Origin: Colius striatus
Taxonomy: Eukaryota > Chordata > Aves > Coliiformes > Coliidae
Assembly: GCF_028858725.1 (NCBI RefSeq)
Contig: NC_084766.1
Coordinates: 21,740,501-21,804,500 of the forward strand
Reading direction: 5' to 3'
Length of the DNA: 64,000 nucleotides
The notes under the pieces were generated by a model that ran no database searches, was not told the origin of the DNA, and saw only the letters and a list, made by a program, of their open reading frames with translations. The position numbers and the translations under genes were made by a program. This document shows, piece after piece, positions 27,561 to 39,200 of this stretch. Every line of letters starts with the position of its first letter. Positions within the stretch are counted from its first letter, which is position 1.

Positions 27561-27848
27561 GGGAGCACAAGCCGAGGCGCCTGCACGGGAATAAAACTCT
27601 GGAAAACGGTGACGCAAAACTTGAGTGGCGTTGTTGCGTGGCGCGAGCGCCTGAAGTGAAAGTACATAACTTGCTGTACACGGGAGTGACAGCTCACGGG
27701 ACGGGCTCTTCAGCCTGCGCGTTGGTAGGATGTGCACCGAGATAATTGAGCTTTTATTGCTGCTTATCACCGTTCTGTGTGTCACAGTTTAAAATCCTGC
27801 TAGTCCAATCTCCGCACCGATTTAAATAGCTCGTCTTTCCTTCAATGG

Positions 27849-27881
27849 GCTCATTGACATTTAATTGGCATGTCAGTGAGC
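27849..27881. repeat. Hairpin upstream of the SLC35G1 island
   Basis: GCTCATTGACAT (27849-27860) and ATGTCAGTGAGC (27870-27881) pair over 12 bp with one G-T wobble around a TTAATTGGC loop, which itself contains a homeodomain-like TAATTG. Confidence 0.6.
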
Positions 27882-30800
27882 AGTGGCAGCAGCATCTCTC
27901 TGTGGAAGAGCTGCGTTTGTAGCGGTCAAAATGGAGATGGGATCCTGGTGGGGGATTAAGTCACTCTGTATGCATATGAAAAGCCTTACAGGATTGTTAG
28001 TAGGATACAAAAATCATTTAAGCACCTTCCCGGGGTATATTTTCCTCATAAAAACACAATACTGCCTATGTCTTTGGGCAGGGCAATTGGAAAGGGGATC
28101 AAAGAAAGAGTAGCCCCTTAACCATCAAAGAGTGCAGAGAAGAAGCAGCCAAGTAAATCTGAAATGCAAAATTCTTCCCTTTTGAGGAAGTTGAGCTGTT
28201 ATCAATAATAGGGAGGAATTTTTATTCAAAGATGGGCTTTATGCTCACACATATCTTTCGGCTGCGTAACTTAACGTGTGTTTATTTCTTTATTCTTAAC
28301 AATGGGGAATGTAATCTATAGCTTTAACAAATTAAGTGGTAAATTCAAGCTATTTTGCACAAATTACTTCAAGCTTTCCCTCAAGCTACCTCAAAAAAAG
28401 CTATTTCAAGCTTTCCTTGTCTCTGATTTAGCACATTTTATAGTTCATGCTGACCCACAAGAGACCATAAGTGTTTCATTATCTCTGAAGTAGTATTTGA
28501 TTAATGTGACCAGAATTCCTTCACAAATTATTCTTAACTAATCATTAGATGTGTTACTTTTTTTTAAGAGAAAATAAGTAAATTTAAAAGTTTGTGTGGA
28601 AATCAGAATTAATTCTATGTAAAGATTTACATTATCTGAACTTCTCGTGCTATAAACGAAACAAATAATATCTGCTGCACTTGCTATAAACTGCTTTTAT
28701 TAAAGCCTCCTATCAAAGTCCACATTGAAAGTCTTTCCTCTGTGGAGATCCAATGGCATCTGCATGTCCCACAAAGGGACAAATCTGGCCAGCAAAATTC
28801 CTCAAACAGACATCCTTAATTAAGAAGTTAGTTTTGTCTGATGCACTGTTCTATCCCTCAGAGTTTGGTTCCATTTAGAGAGGGAGGTACAGATAAACCT
28901 GGCAGCTTGCTGCTTCTCTGTAGTTACACTTCTCTGTACTTCACGGCAGCTTTTACAGGTCACTATTCCATGAATCGCCAACATGAAGTTAGAGCTGTCC
29001 TTGCCCAGAGCAGTTCTGATGGAAGACTCTGCCTCTCAGCAGCCATCCCGGGCTGGCAGTCCTGCAGGTCTCTAGGAGGAAGCCCTGGCACATCCCTGGC
29101 CAGTGTGTGTGAAGCAGGCTCGCAGCAGGCACACAGCCACAGTCTTCCCTGTCACTTAGTGAATTACTTCTGCAGTTAGCAACCGCAGGAGCAGCTGACT
29201 AACTTGAGTCTTCAGTGAAGAAAACCAGAGCCAAAACATTTAATCCCCATTACAGACACATAACAAATTTTAGTGAGTTATTATGATTTCTGGCTATTTG
29301 TTGATGTACTTTGTTAAAATATACAGATTATATATTTATTTTGTAATAGTGCCACTATGAAACCCAACAAAAAATTTTGTAGTGCCACATTGCCAAATAC
29401 TGTGCTGTTAAGAGTCTCAAAGTGACTGCAACAACCCCCTCTGTGCTCCACCATGCCTGACTTTGAAGGGGAACATCTAAGGGCAGTGTTTGTTTATGCC
29501 AAGATACTTAGAGTGTTCTGTTCACTCCTGGTCAAACTGCCAAGCCTGTCTCAGTTTGAGAGCTTCCACGTTCTGCTTGTGAAGTGCAATCCTCTGAGTA
29601 AGGAGGGAGGCTCCAAAATGCCAGAACAGTTGCAGCTGCCCAAACTAACTAGTAGGCAAATATAATTTGCAGTCACTCTGTCCTAGATTGGAAAATGAAG
29701 TAGCTATATAAATGTGACAGGTCTGTGTTTTATGCAGCCCTTTCAAGTATAGATTCAGCCTGCTCTGTAATACTATGTTCAGAACTAGCTGTTCCTTTCT
29801 CCAGCACTTTGCCAGCTTGCAACCAAGAGTAGAGTAGTAAGGCCCTCCTATAGTGGTATCCCAGTAACATAACGTTTTGCTCCCCAGTACCAAAGCCCAC
29901 CAGAAAAAGTTTTCTTGAACTTGGGCAATTTCACCATTGAAAATTAAACTGCAGCACCAGGTAGAATGGCATTTCTCTGTTTTCCATAGCATCACAAGCA
30001 CAGAGAGGGAGCCACCTTCTCCTGTGTAGCTACCACTCTCCACACAGAGTTTTCTTGTGTTACTCTTTTCAAAGGAGGAATATGGTCATCCAGAATTTAG
30101 GCAGACAGTTTCTGTCATTATAAATGCCAGGGACAAGCCAATGCTTCATCACAGGCTGAGATAGTTAGCAAAGTAATGAGTCACTGGTCTGGGTGTGCGT
30201 GCCTGGTGAGGGATCCTTTGGTGTTCAGTTTCCATCTCCTTGCCTGCAACTACTGTCTCCTACCCCTCAGAGCAGCTTTTCAGAAACTCTGACTGGCACA
30301 AATGACAAAGCAATTATGTGAGTTTTGTGGAGAACTGTGGGAATTTTCTATGAGATTATAAGAACTTTATCCACTATCACATCATTTCTTTTATCCACTG
30401 CTGAGATATCCTAATAAGCTTTTTGAAATACTGCTGCCTCTTGGAGGTTTAGTGAGAACTAAGGGAGTTAAATCCAGGGAGCCCTGGAACTGAACTAGTT
30501 CTTCCTCACATAAGGGCAGCACTAAGGTTTCTGCAGAACACTGGTGGAAAAAGGGATCAGACTGGGTTCCTGGGAACTGTACATGGGACACCCTGCTGGC
30601 ATCTGTCACAGTTTGATTTTAACTCAGCTGTGCCAGCACAGTTATGTACTGCTTAAGCTATGAAAATAAGATAAGATTTAAATTAAACCCACAATCTGTA
30701 TTGATGGCTTTTGTTCTGTAAAAATGCTAATTCTGTAAAACCACTTGTATCTTAATTTTTTTTTATCTTAATTTTGGATTTAAGTTGTCTAGCAATAATT

Positions 30801-31058
30801 CATTAACACTAATATAGTGCAACAGAAGTAACACAATAAATAACAACCTTGCATTCGTTCCTTTCCTTCTGAAAAAGGTTTAACAAAAAAAAAAACCCAG
30901 ATAAGAATTACTTTTATCAGCTTCTGAAATGGATCCAACTTTTAAGTGCATTTACCTCTGCACCTGAATGCCATAAACCAGATGATTATTGCAGCACCAA
31001 GGACTTTCATTGTCCTAATCACTCATTTAAGCTTCTGGTCAACCCCGAGATGCTTGGG

Positions 31059-31213
31059 AATCATAGAACAGCTGAGGCTGATGGGCACATCTGATGCCCT
31101 GAAAGGTTGTCTACTCAAAGCAGGGTCAGACAGAGTTCAGGACTGTGTCCCTTGGGGTTTTGAGTATCTGCAAGGATGAAGACTGTACTACCTCCCTGGG
31201 CAACATACTTCAG
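31059..31213 (-). mobile_element. Old CR1 3' tail
   Basis: On the plus strand it reads AATCATAGAACAGCTGAGG, CAAAGCAGGGTCAGACAG, and CTACCTCCCTGGGCAACAT. This matches the order of motifs in the inverted CR1 tail, but with many substitutions. It is an older insertion than the copies at 8, 23 and 62 kb. Confidence 0.75.
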
Positions 31214-31609
31214 TGTTCAAACATCCTTACAGGAACAAATAAATAAACAAATATTTAAATGAATGAGCCCTAATAGTCTCACAGAGGTGTGGTCCATATG
31301 AGCTGCTGCCACTCCATCAAAATTCCAGTGCCTGTCTTTGTGGCTTTTATGGCCATCTGATGTGCTAGAAGAGACTCATATTTTTTAGCCTCCCTTGTTA
31401 AGGTGAATGGTGAATGATACTCAGTTTTGCCATCACCACAAATTGCTTCCACATATATATACAACTGTTGTATAAATGCTTAATTGTGTATGAAAGAGTG
31501 TGTTCAGAGTATCACAGTTTTCTTCCTTCTCAGTTGGTATTTGTATAGTGCTATAATAATAGGAGACAGGCTAAAACACTGTAATTAACAGGGAATTATG
31601 TTATATGAA

Positions 31610-31637
31610 TATATGGACTGCGGTTACGGTCCATATA
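31610..31637. repeat. Perfect inverted repeat, 9-bp arms
   Basis: TATATGGAC (31610-31618) pairs with GTCCATATA (31629-31637) around a 10-nt loop, TGCGGTTACG. It lies 45 nt from the double hairpin that follows. Confidence 0.85.
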
Positions 31638-31681
31638 ATGGAGAGATCCTGGAGCTCCTTTGAAATACGCTTTTCAGATTG

Positions 31682-31723
31682 CACTGTTAGCAGTTGCTAA
31701 CAGTGAAGTTAGCAACTTCACTG
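31682..31723. repeat. Two overlapping perfect hairpins (alternating inverted repeats)
   Basis: CACTGTTAGCA-GT-TGCTAACAGTG (31682-31705) is followed by CAGTGAAGTT-AGC-AACTTCACTG (31701-31723), and the two share CAGTG. A third pairing, GTTGCTAAC (31693-31701) with GTTAGCAAC (31708-31716), is mutually exclusive with them. Confidence 0.9.
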
Positions 31724-33321
31724 AAAGTACTGATACAAACACATTCAGGTAGAAGTAAGGAATATATATAACAAAAAACCTGTAGTTTTCAGAATGATTT
31801 TTTTTTTTTAACTTCTGAAGAATTGAAAATTGATGGATGAGCAGTGTTAAAATTCTGCCTCTATACTTGTCAGTGTGCTTTCAGTCCAGTACTAAAGATG
31901 GGCTTAGTTGATTTTGGTCACATAAATGTTGTGCAGCACTGCTTCTGTCCTCAGGTGGCCTAACTACACTGCTTCCTAAGCCATCGAGCCTCTGTAGCTA
32001 GTATTCATGGGAGGGTGCATTAAGATAATTTTCCATGTATGCTGAACACTGTAAGCTTAGTGTTTTCTTTCTTGCATGCCACATAAACTTCTGAAGAATT
32101 TATGCAAATCTAGATGTTGACCCTTAAATTAAAAATATTGTGTCATTTTTTGGCACTTTTTGGTTCTCCTTAAGCACATGGAAAAAGCTTTTATTCAATG
32201 CATCTTGGAGGAAAACAAAATCTTTTAATGTCTCAATTAAAAAGCTATCTGATCTTTCTTTTTCTTTATCATGTCCAAAGAACATAAACACTAAGCAAAT
32301 CAATAGATTGAACTTTAGTAGCTCACTGGTAGACAAGAAAACGAATGGTAGTACTGGTTTTATTGATCATAAATGGTTTTGCCGCTGGCCAAACCACTCT
32401 GAAGTTTTGAACAGCATGGTGGCAAGTGGCATCGGGATATTTGCCCTGATACTCAGAGGGGAATAGCAGCACTTGCTGTCTTACTGCAGTGAAGTTTTGC
32501 AGATTGTTATCAGGTAACAAGTATACAATGCTCAAAAGGCCAAATTGAACAGAGCTTTTAATGGTAAATGTGTATTTACACACCCTGTGGGCCCTATCTC
32601 AGGTGTATCTCAGATACATACACATATATGTGGATGTACTTAGTTTATGCTGTGACACAGTGAAGATAGTGAACAGAATTCCTACATGTTGCAAACTAGC
32701 AGTGCTTGTTAAAACATACATTCTCAAGGCTATTACTTCTGCTTCTTTACGAGAGTCTGTATTTTGAATATAAACTTGTGAAAGCAACCAATATGAAAAC
32801 CTGAATTTGGGAAAAATCTTTCTGGCAAAAGAAGCGTGGATGGTGTTTTATTAAGGAATATTGTTTCATCTGTTTGGTTGAGGCTATCTGAGTCCTCAGT
32901 ATATTGAAAAAAAATCCAGGAAAATGCATAGAATTATGGGGTTTATATTAGTGGAACATGGATTCCAGTGTAACACAGTGACTCTCATCATTTCTTTTTC
33001 AGTTGTTTACTGGGGCAATTTAGGCGGTGAAGAGCTTGCAGCCTTGGTATGTTCCCTTTCCCTTACTGCACTTTCTGATCTGATATATCAGATATTGATG
33101 ATATTGCTGGGAATGAGGAACATTATGAGATTAACTATAAAACTAATCAACCACAGCTCTGTTCCCTTTGAATAACTCTTTGTGAAGATTAAGGTGATCC
33201 AGTGTGTACAGAAATGTACAATCAACAATAAGAAAATAAGAGAATAGTAAATAAGGAATCTGGAAAAAACCTCCAAACATTGACAGCCTTTGATGTACAG
33301 AAAAGAAGAAATGAGCATGCT

Positions 33322-33345
33322 AGCATTTATGTATGCATAAATGCT
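33322..33345. repeat. Perfect hairpin, 10-bp arms
   Basis: AGCATTTATG and CATAAATGCT flank a TATG loop. The stem is AT-rich. No flanking transposon was recognised. Confidence 0.85.
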
Positions 33346-36274
33346 TGGTAGGTGCTTCTCCAGGTTGCCTCTCCTGCTGGTAGTTGCTTAAATTTAGGTA
33401 TTTGCAAAATTAAAAGCTTTATTTTGAAAATATCTAAATTTAATATTTCAACATTTTCGGCTCCAACATCTATTCATTTTAAATTATTTCTCAAATTCTC
33501 CCAGTTTCTGGATCTTTAAAAAAATTGTGTTTGGCAATTTTGATAACTTTACTTGGGGTTTTTTCCACCTCTTCGTTGGAGGAGTTTTGGAAATCACCTA
33601 GGAGCTTGTCCTGTTACCTAGTGTAAATTGCCACTTACGGATAGCAGAGATTGCTACATCAGCTTGTTCAACGCAACTACCAAAGCCAAAGGTCTCGGAA
33701 GAGGGAAGGGCAGATATTCTTTGAACTGTAGCCAGAGAAAACAGGAGTAGGCAGCAGGTATCAGTTGTTATTCTGCAACATGCTTGCATAGAAGTAATAT
33801 AATCATAAAATACAATCTCTATCTAAATAACTCAGAGAATTAGTAGTAGACAGGGGGAAGTATTTTCTTCCTTCTTCATAGCAATCTGCACTGTGGAGAG
33901 AAGAGACAGATTATTTTAAAATGGTATAGCTTTAAAGTTCATGGTGATTTCCCAGGAATTTCTTTTCTGGTAGGCAGCACAGTAGAAGAATCAGGTAGGA
34001 GTACAGCTTGAGTGCTATTGACTGCTAGAGCTCCCAAGGAGGAGTGGAGGAAAGTGGAAATTGCTCACAGTTGCCACTGATCATTTTCCTTGTTTTGTTT
34101 TGTTCTTTTCTATAATGGCATCTATGGCTGTTACAAGAAGATAGCTCATTCAATTATATTTTTTCACTGTCACTTTAACCAACTTTTTTTCAGCAATAGT
34201 AATGACAGAACATATAGTTTATCTTCATGGAAGGGAACTATTTCAATCAGCTGCCTTTCTTGACACTTGCATGGTAGGTTTCCTATTCTGTAAGCTGTCT
34301 GCCTGGGGCTGCTCAGCAGGGCAGGAAGGGGGCAATTTCCTTACTTGCAACACGTATGAATTATTAAGCATTTGTTTACATGGACTACTTGAAGGGAGTT
34401 ATTTTTCCTCGGCTTCTACTTTTGCCCAGAACAAAAGATATATACAGTGTACATAACCTTGGCACAAGTCAGCATTAGTGTAATGGGACTCTATCATACA
34501 TATATATATTTCTATATGGATTATAAATTTATTCTATAAAACATATTTATGTTCTGTATTTATAGAAACATGTCATATATAAAAAACACTAACATGATTC
34601 ATCCTGGGCACCTCTTATCTTGCTGACATCCTACTGCAATATCTGCTTCTCTCTATGTTCTTATACTACTAAGTATGTTCAAAGGCGAATGAGCTGTAAT
34701 GCAATGTTGTTACAGGAGTAAAACTTTGCAACATAGGTTTTGAGCCCCTTTCCATTTGTCAAAGTCATAGATACAGGTGGGGTCTTTTTTGTTTTCATTA
34801 TTTTTTCAGTGAAACCAGAGCTCCTTCTTTACCTCCAGGATCTGCAATGCAGAACAGCATTCCTCCTTGTAGAGGGAAACCCTGCTGCTGTCATGCATGC
34901 AGAATGCATTGATCCTAGGCATTTTGCTAGCCATTTCATCCACAAGAATACTTCCTTAAGGCAGGAGGCATGGTTTCTTTTCCTTCCTTGCTGGAGGCTG
35001 AAGGAGTATCCTGGGAAATCATCATGCTGTATTTCCCATACTTTTTTTTTTTAAATAGGCATTGCTTCTGGCCAAGTAGGCAGGATGTTATAGCACATGA
35101 ACCCTGGTATAACTCCAAATGGTTATTTTTATGTCCCTGTAACCTCAGCTAGCTCAGATCCTGCTAACAGTGCCAGTGTGGCAGCCCCTCAGGAATGGGC
35201 TGACCGAGCTTTTGCAGAGTGTGCTGATCTCTGCAATCTGTTCCTGGCTCCCCAGCAAGTGGACAATAAGGCAGCTTGGATTTGATGACACAGGCAAGCT
35301 GATTACTCCCTCTGAAATACCATCAAAACTGGGAATGTTCTAAGATGGAAGAGCTGGTGTCCTCAAGACCCTGCACAGTGCCTGTGGTCAGTGGCTGTAC
35401 GTTATGGAAATTGTCACTGTTGAGCTTGTTCCCTCCTTCCACATAACAGCTTCTGGGCTGCCTGCTCCTTGTGCAGGTACAAGGAGGGCTAGATAGGAAC
35501 ACAGAACTTAGTAATTTACTGTCCTAAAGAGCTCTGGTTGTATACAGAGCTATCACTGTGGCATAGTTCATTTGTACACTTGCCAGGTACACTTTACAGT
35601 TTGTGCCACTGAATTAACTAATTATTTTGCACTTTTATCTAGTTACAGTTGTACATACTTTTAGACAACAGTCTCAGCAGTACAATTTTTTGAGAAGCAG
35701 TTGAAATTAGCTTCTTACTCTGAGATCCTTTGATAGTGTCACTCAAAATAACTTTACAGAAATTCTGAAATGAGTTGTAATTCTAGAACAAACGTTCATT
35801 TCCTGTTTGGTTCAAGCCAATACAATATGATTATCATACTGCTGTTGCAGTTTTATGTACTCCAGAACTCTGTATAGAAAGGCAGAGTGGTTGCTGCACC
35901 GGGTATTTTTTCTTGGTCTCAACTTTGAAGTGAGTTTATTTGAAGAAGTTATTATTATCTTAAATGAGGTAGTTAATGCCTTCAAATGTAGACATTAAAA
36001 GGATGTTCTTTTTTCAGTAATGTTCAGAAAATTTAGACATTCACAGGTGCAGTTAAACTTTCCAAAATGGAACAAATTTCCTTACCACAAACTCTTGTTT
36101 CTGGTCCAGCTTAGTCCTTTTTCCTCCTTTATTTTGCACTCTGGAGCAATATATTTACTGGTATTTTTCCTGAATGGGCATTATCATTCTGTTATTTTAT
36201 ATGGAGGACAAAAGGAAGCAGGATAGGATTTTAAAATGTCACAATTATTTGGGAATCATGAAATTTAGGGATTT

Positions 36275-36295
36275 TTCTTTCTTTCTTTCTTTCGG
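36275..36295. repeat. (TTTC)n microsatellite
   Basis: About five tandem TTTC units ending in GGG, in intergenic DNA. Confidence 0.85.
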
Positions 36296-39200
36296 GTTTT
36301 TTCCCAAATTGGTGATCTGCTCTTGTCTTTTAGAAACTGCTCCCTCACAGAACAATACTCTTGCCTGGTTAATCATAAGGTACTTTGCAGCTAATATTTC
36401 TACAGCTCTAATATTCAACTCTTAATAATATTCTTATAAAAAGACTGAGTTCTGTTCTTCCCAAGGGAGTCTATGTCTGTCAGGACTTACATGGCTGAGC
36501 CAGCCAAACTTGTGCAATTACATTTTCAAGCACTTGCAAATAGTTTGCCAAAATTTTCTGTTGTTGACTTCCTTGAAATGTACGTTGCCGGTATCTTCGA
36601 AATGTTTTTCACTGTTCATGGTCTCAATATCGTAAATGCTTCATAATTCCTGTGCACATCTTATGTTTTTTATTTTGTGAATCTCTCTAACAAAGTTGAG
36701 CTAATTTCTGTCTCGAGGACTGAAAATAGGAAATGCTACTCTGGAGCACATTCAGTATCCAGCTGCTTGGCTGTCCTCTTGTCCAAAATGGCTACAGCCA
36801 GATGCTTCTGACAGAAGTCCAAAGAACTTTCTCTTCCCTAATAATCAGAAATTATTTTAAGTATTAACAAAGAGAAATACAATTTTTAGGTAATTTTTCC
36901 ATGGTTGACTGTTTTCTGAAAGACACATTCTCAACAACTACCTCTTGCAATGAATGACGCAGTTCAGTGGAGGGGGGGGAAGTATTTAGGTTTATGGCTT
37001 AGACCTTGCTAAAGTCAAGTGACACCTTGTTCCACACCTTCAAGGAGTTTTTCCACATTTCTCTGAGTCCTTAATCATTCTGCAGTGTCTTTTTTGAGAT
37101 GGCTACATGAGTACTGCATGCAGTATCTCAGAGAAGGCAACAGCATTGGCTTCCTGTAACATGTAGTATTGTATTCTCCCTTTTATCCTGCACATGTAAC
37201 ACTATTTGCTTTTTCCTGTAGCTATGTCTTGCTGAGTTGTTCACAACAATGTCAAGTTGCCTTTCTTTATAGCTAATTTTAAACCTTGCAAGCATTTCCT
37301 TCCTGTGTATGATATTTTGCAGTTCTGGACCCTGAACTTCACTGGTCAGCCTGTCCCTCTTGTTTAATTACCTACTATATACTGAAATTTTACACTTCTG
37401 TTTTCTAATTTCATGTCAGATATTTGATCAGATATAAATGTGTATCTCACTGTCCTGAAGCTCCACTGATTATTCCAGGAACTTTTTATAAAAATAGATA
37501 CGATATTTGTTACTTCCAGTTCTTTTGCACATCAATGTTTTTTTAATGAAGGACTGTGTATTCTTAGCAGATCAGCCTGTTTATTCTGAAGCTCTTTCAG
37601 CATTCTTGGGTATTCACCATCCGGGCAGGTTGACAACTTGTTAACATACTGCTGTCGCTATCCAGGCCTTCAAACAGGAAGTGAGACTGGGTCAGAAAGT
37701 CCTTTTTCAATTGAAATAATTCAGGAGGAAGCATAAAGTAAGGCCCAGTTGAAAACAACTTTTGAGAATTCAAAAACTGATTTGATGGATGGGAGACTGG
37801 GAACAGTAACATAATTATTGCCATCATCCACTTCAGTTTATTTGGAGAATAAATAAACAATAATATGAATATAAATACGCATATTTGGGGGCAAATTGCT
37901 CTCTACTGTAACAAATTTGAAGACAGAAGTATTACACTGCCATAACTAATTGAAGAAATTCAAAGTCTCAAAGCACAAATACAACACCACTTCTGTATAG
38001 CACACTGGAGGTCTTTGTAGCTATAGTTCATTTCAGGAAAATTCCTGAATAGGAATAGGGTTAGGTTGGCCTCTGAGCACTTTGTTTAAGTGAACTATAA
38101 ACAGAGACATGCCTGTAACACCAGTTATTAGAATTCAGAGTCATCAGCAATGAAGAAAATTTGCCATTAGCAGTAAGTTAGGCAGCATACCACAGCTCAG
38201 TCTTGAACTCCCCAAGACCTCATTTATCTGTTAGTTCCTGACCACAAACCCATGTTTAGCCATTCTAATCAACAGGAGTCTAAATCACAGCTTTACTACC
38301 ATGCTTAGGTCTCCAGGTCAGCAAGTATTGGAGGAGAAGGCTTGCAGGCATATGAAAGGTACATGCTGCAAGTGTGTGTGTGATACGTATTAACAGAGAG
38401 AAAACCCACTGGGCAGCGAGGGAAGCATTAACAGCTGAGTGAATTGTGTGTTTGGGTTTGCATTTTACATCTGCTGCACCTGGTTTCTGTCCTGTTCTGG
38501 CAGGGCCCTGTCATTTAACAGTTGCCTGCTCACTGCTCCCTTTGTGTCACCACTGTTGAGAGTGATATAACAGAGATGGCAAAAGGAAAAATAGACACAA
38601 ATTAAGATCACAGAGATAGTGCATTCAGTTTGCAGGCCTCTTGGTGGATTTTGCAAGAACTGGGTGATCGTCTGGATTTTCACGGGTCCCTGAAAAGGAG
38701 GAGCACATGATGTGTTTCATAGTAAGGAAAACATTTCCTTGAAATGGAGGACTCCCAGACTCTTGAGATTTGCAGTGGGTTTATATTCTGAGGACTGTTA
38801 TTTCTATGGTTTAAATATTCTTTCTTTTCTGTTGAACACTAACACTATATTGTAATGCTCATATATATAAATACAGCTGTTAAGACATTTAGCTTCCTGC
38901 TAGAACGTATCAAAGCTATCACACATATTATTAACTATGCTAATAATTGTTCCCCATACTCAAGTGTACTTTGAATGGCTGTTATCATCCCTTCAGACAA
39001 AGCTGAAAAATAAAAATAAGATAATTAAGAGAAGTTATAATTAAAATACAACTCTAGACCAATAATACAATTTGTCTGTTAGTTACATTACTGTACAGAA
39101 TGAGGTCTTTCCTTACTGAATTTTCGTCTTAGTAGGAAGAGTACATTTGGGAATATTTTTGCAATGGAAAATAAGTAGAAAAAAAAAGTCTGCAAGTCAT

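Noticed and set aside
26446-27785. Long overlapping open frames in the SLC35G1 island apart from exon 1
   Set aside because: Same GC effect. Only the minus frame that joins to the conserved [11 protein letters not shown] exon has support.
31279-31464. 61-codon minus-strand frame near 31.4 kb that reads like a protein fragment (GDGKTEYHSPFTLTREAKK)
   Set aside because: Considered as a processed pseudogene, but no parent protein could be named and no poly-A tail or flanking duplication was seen. A protein search would decide.
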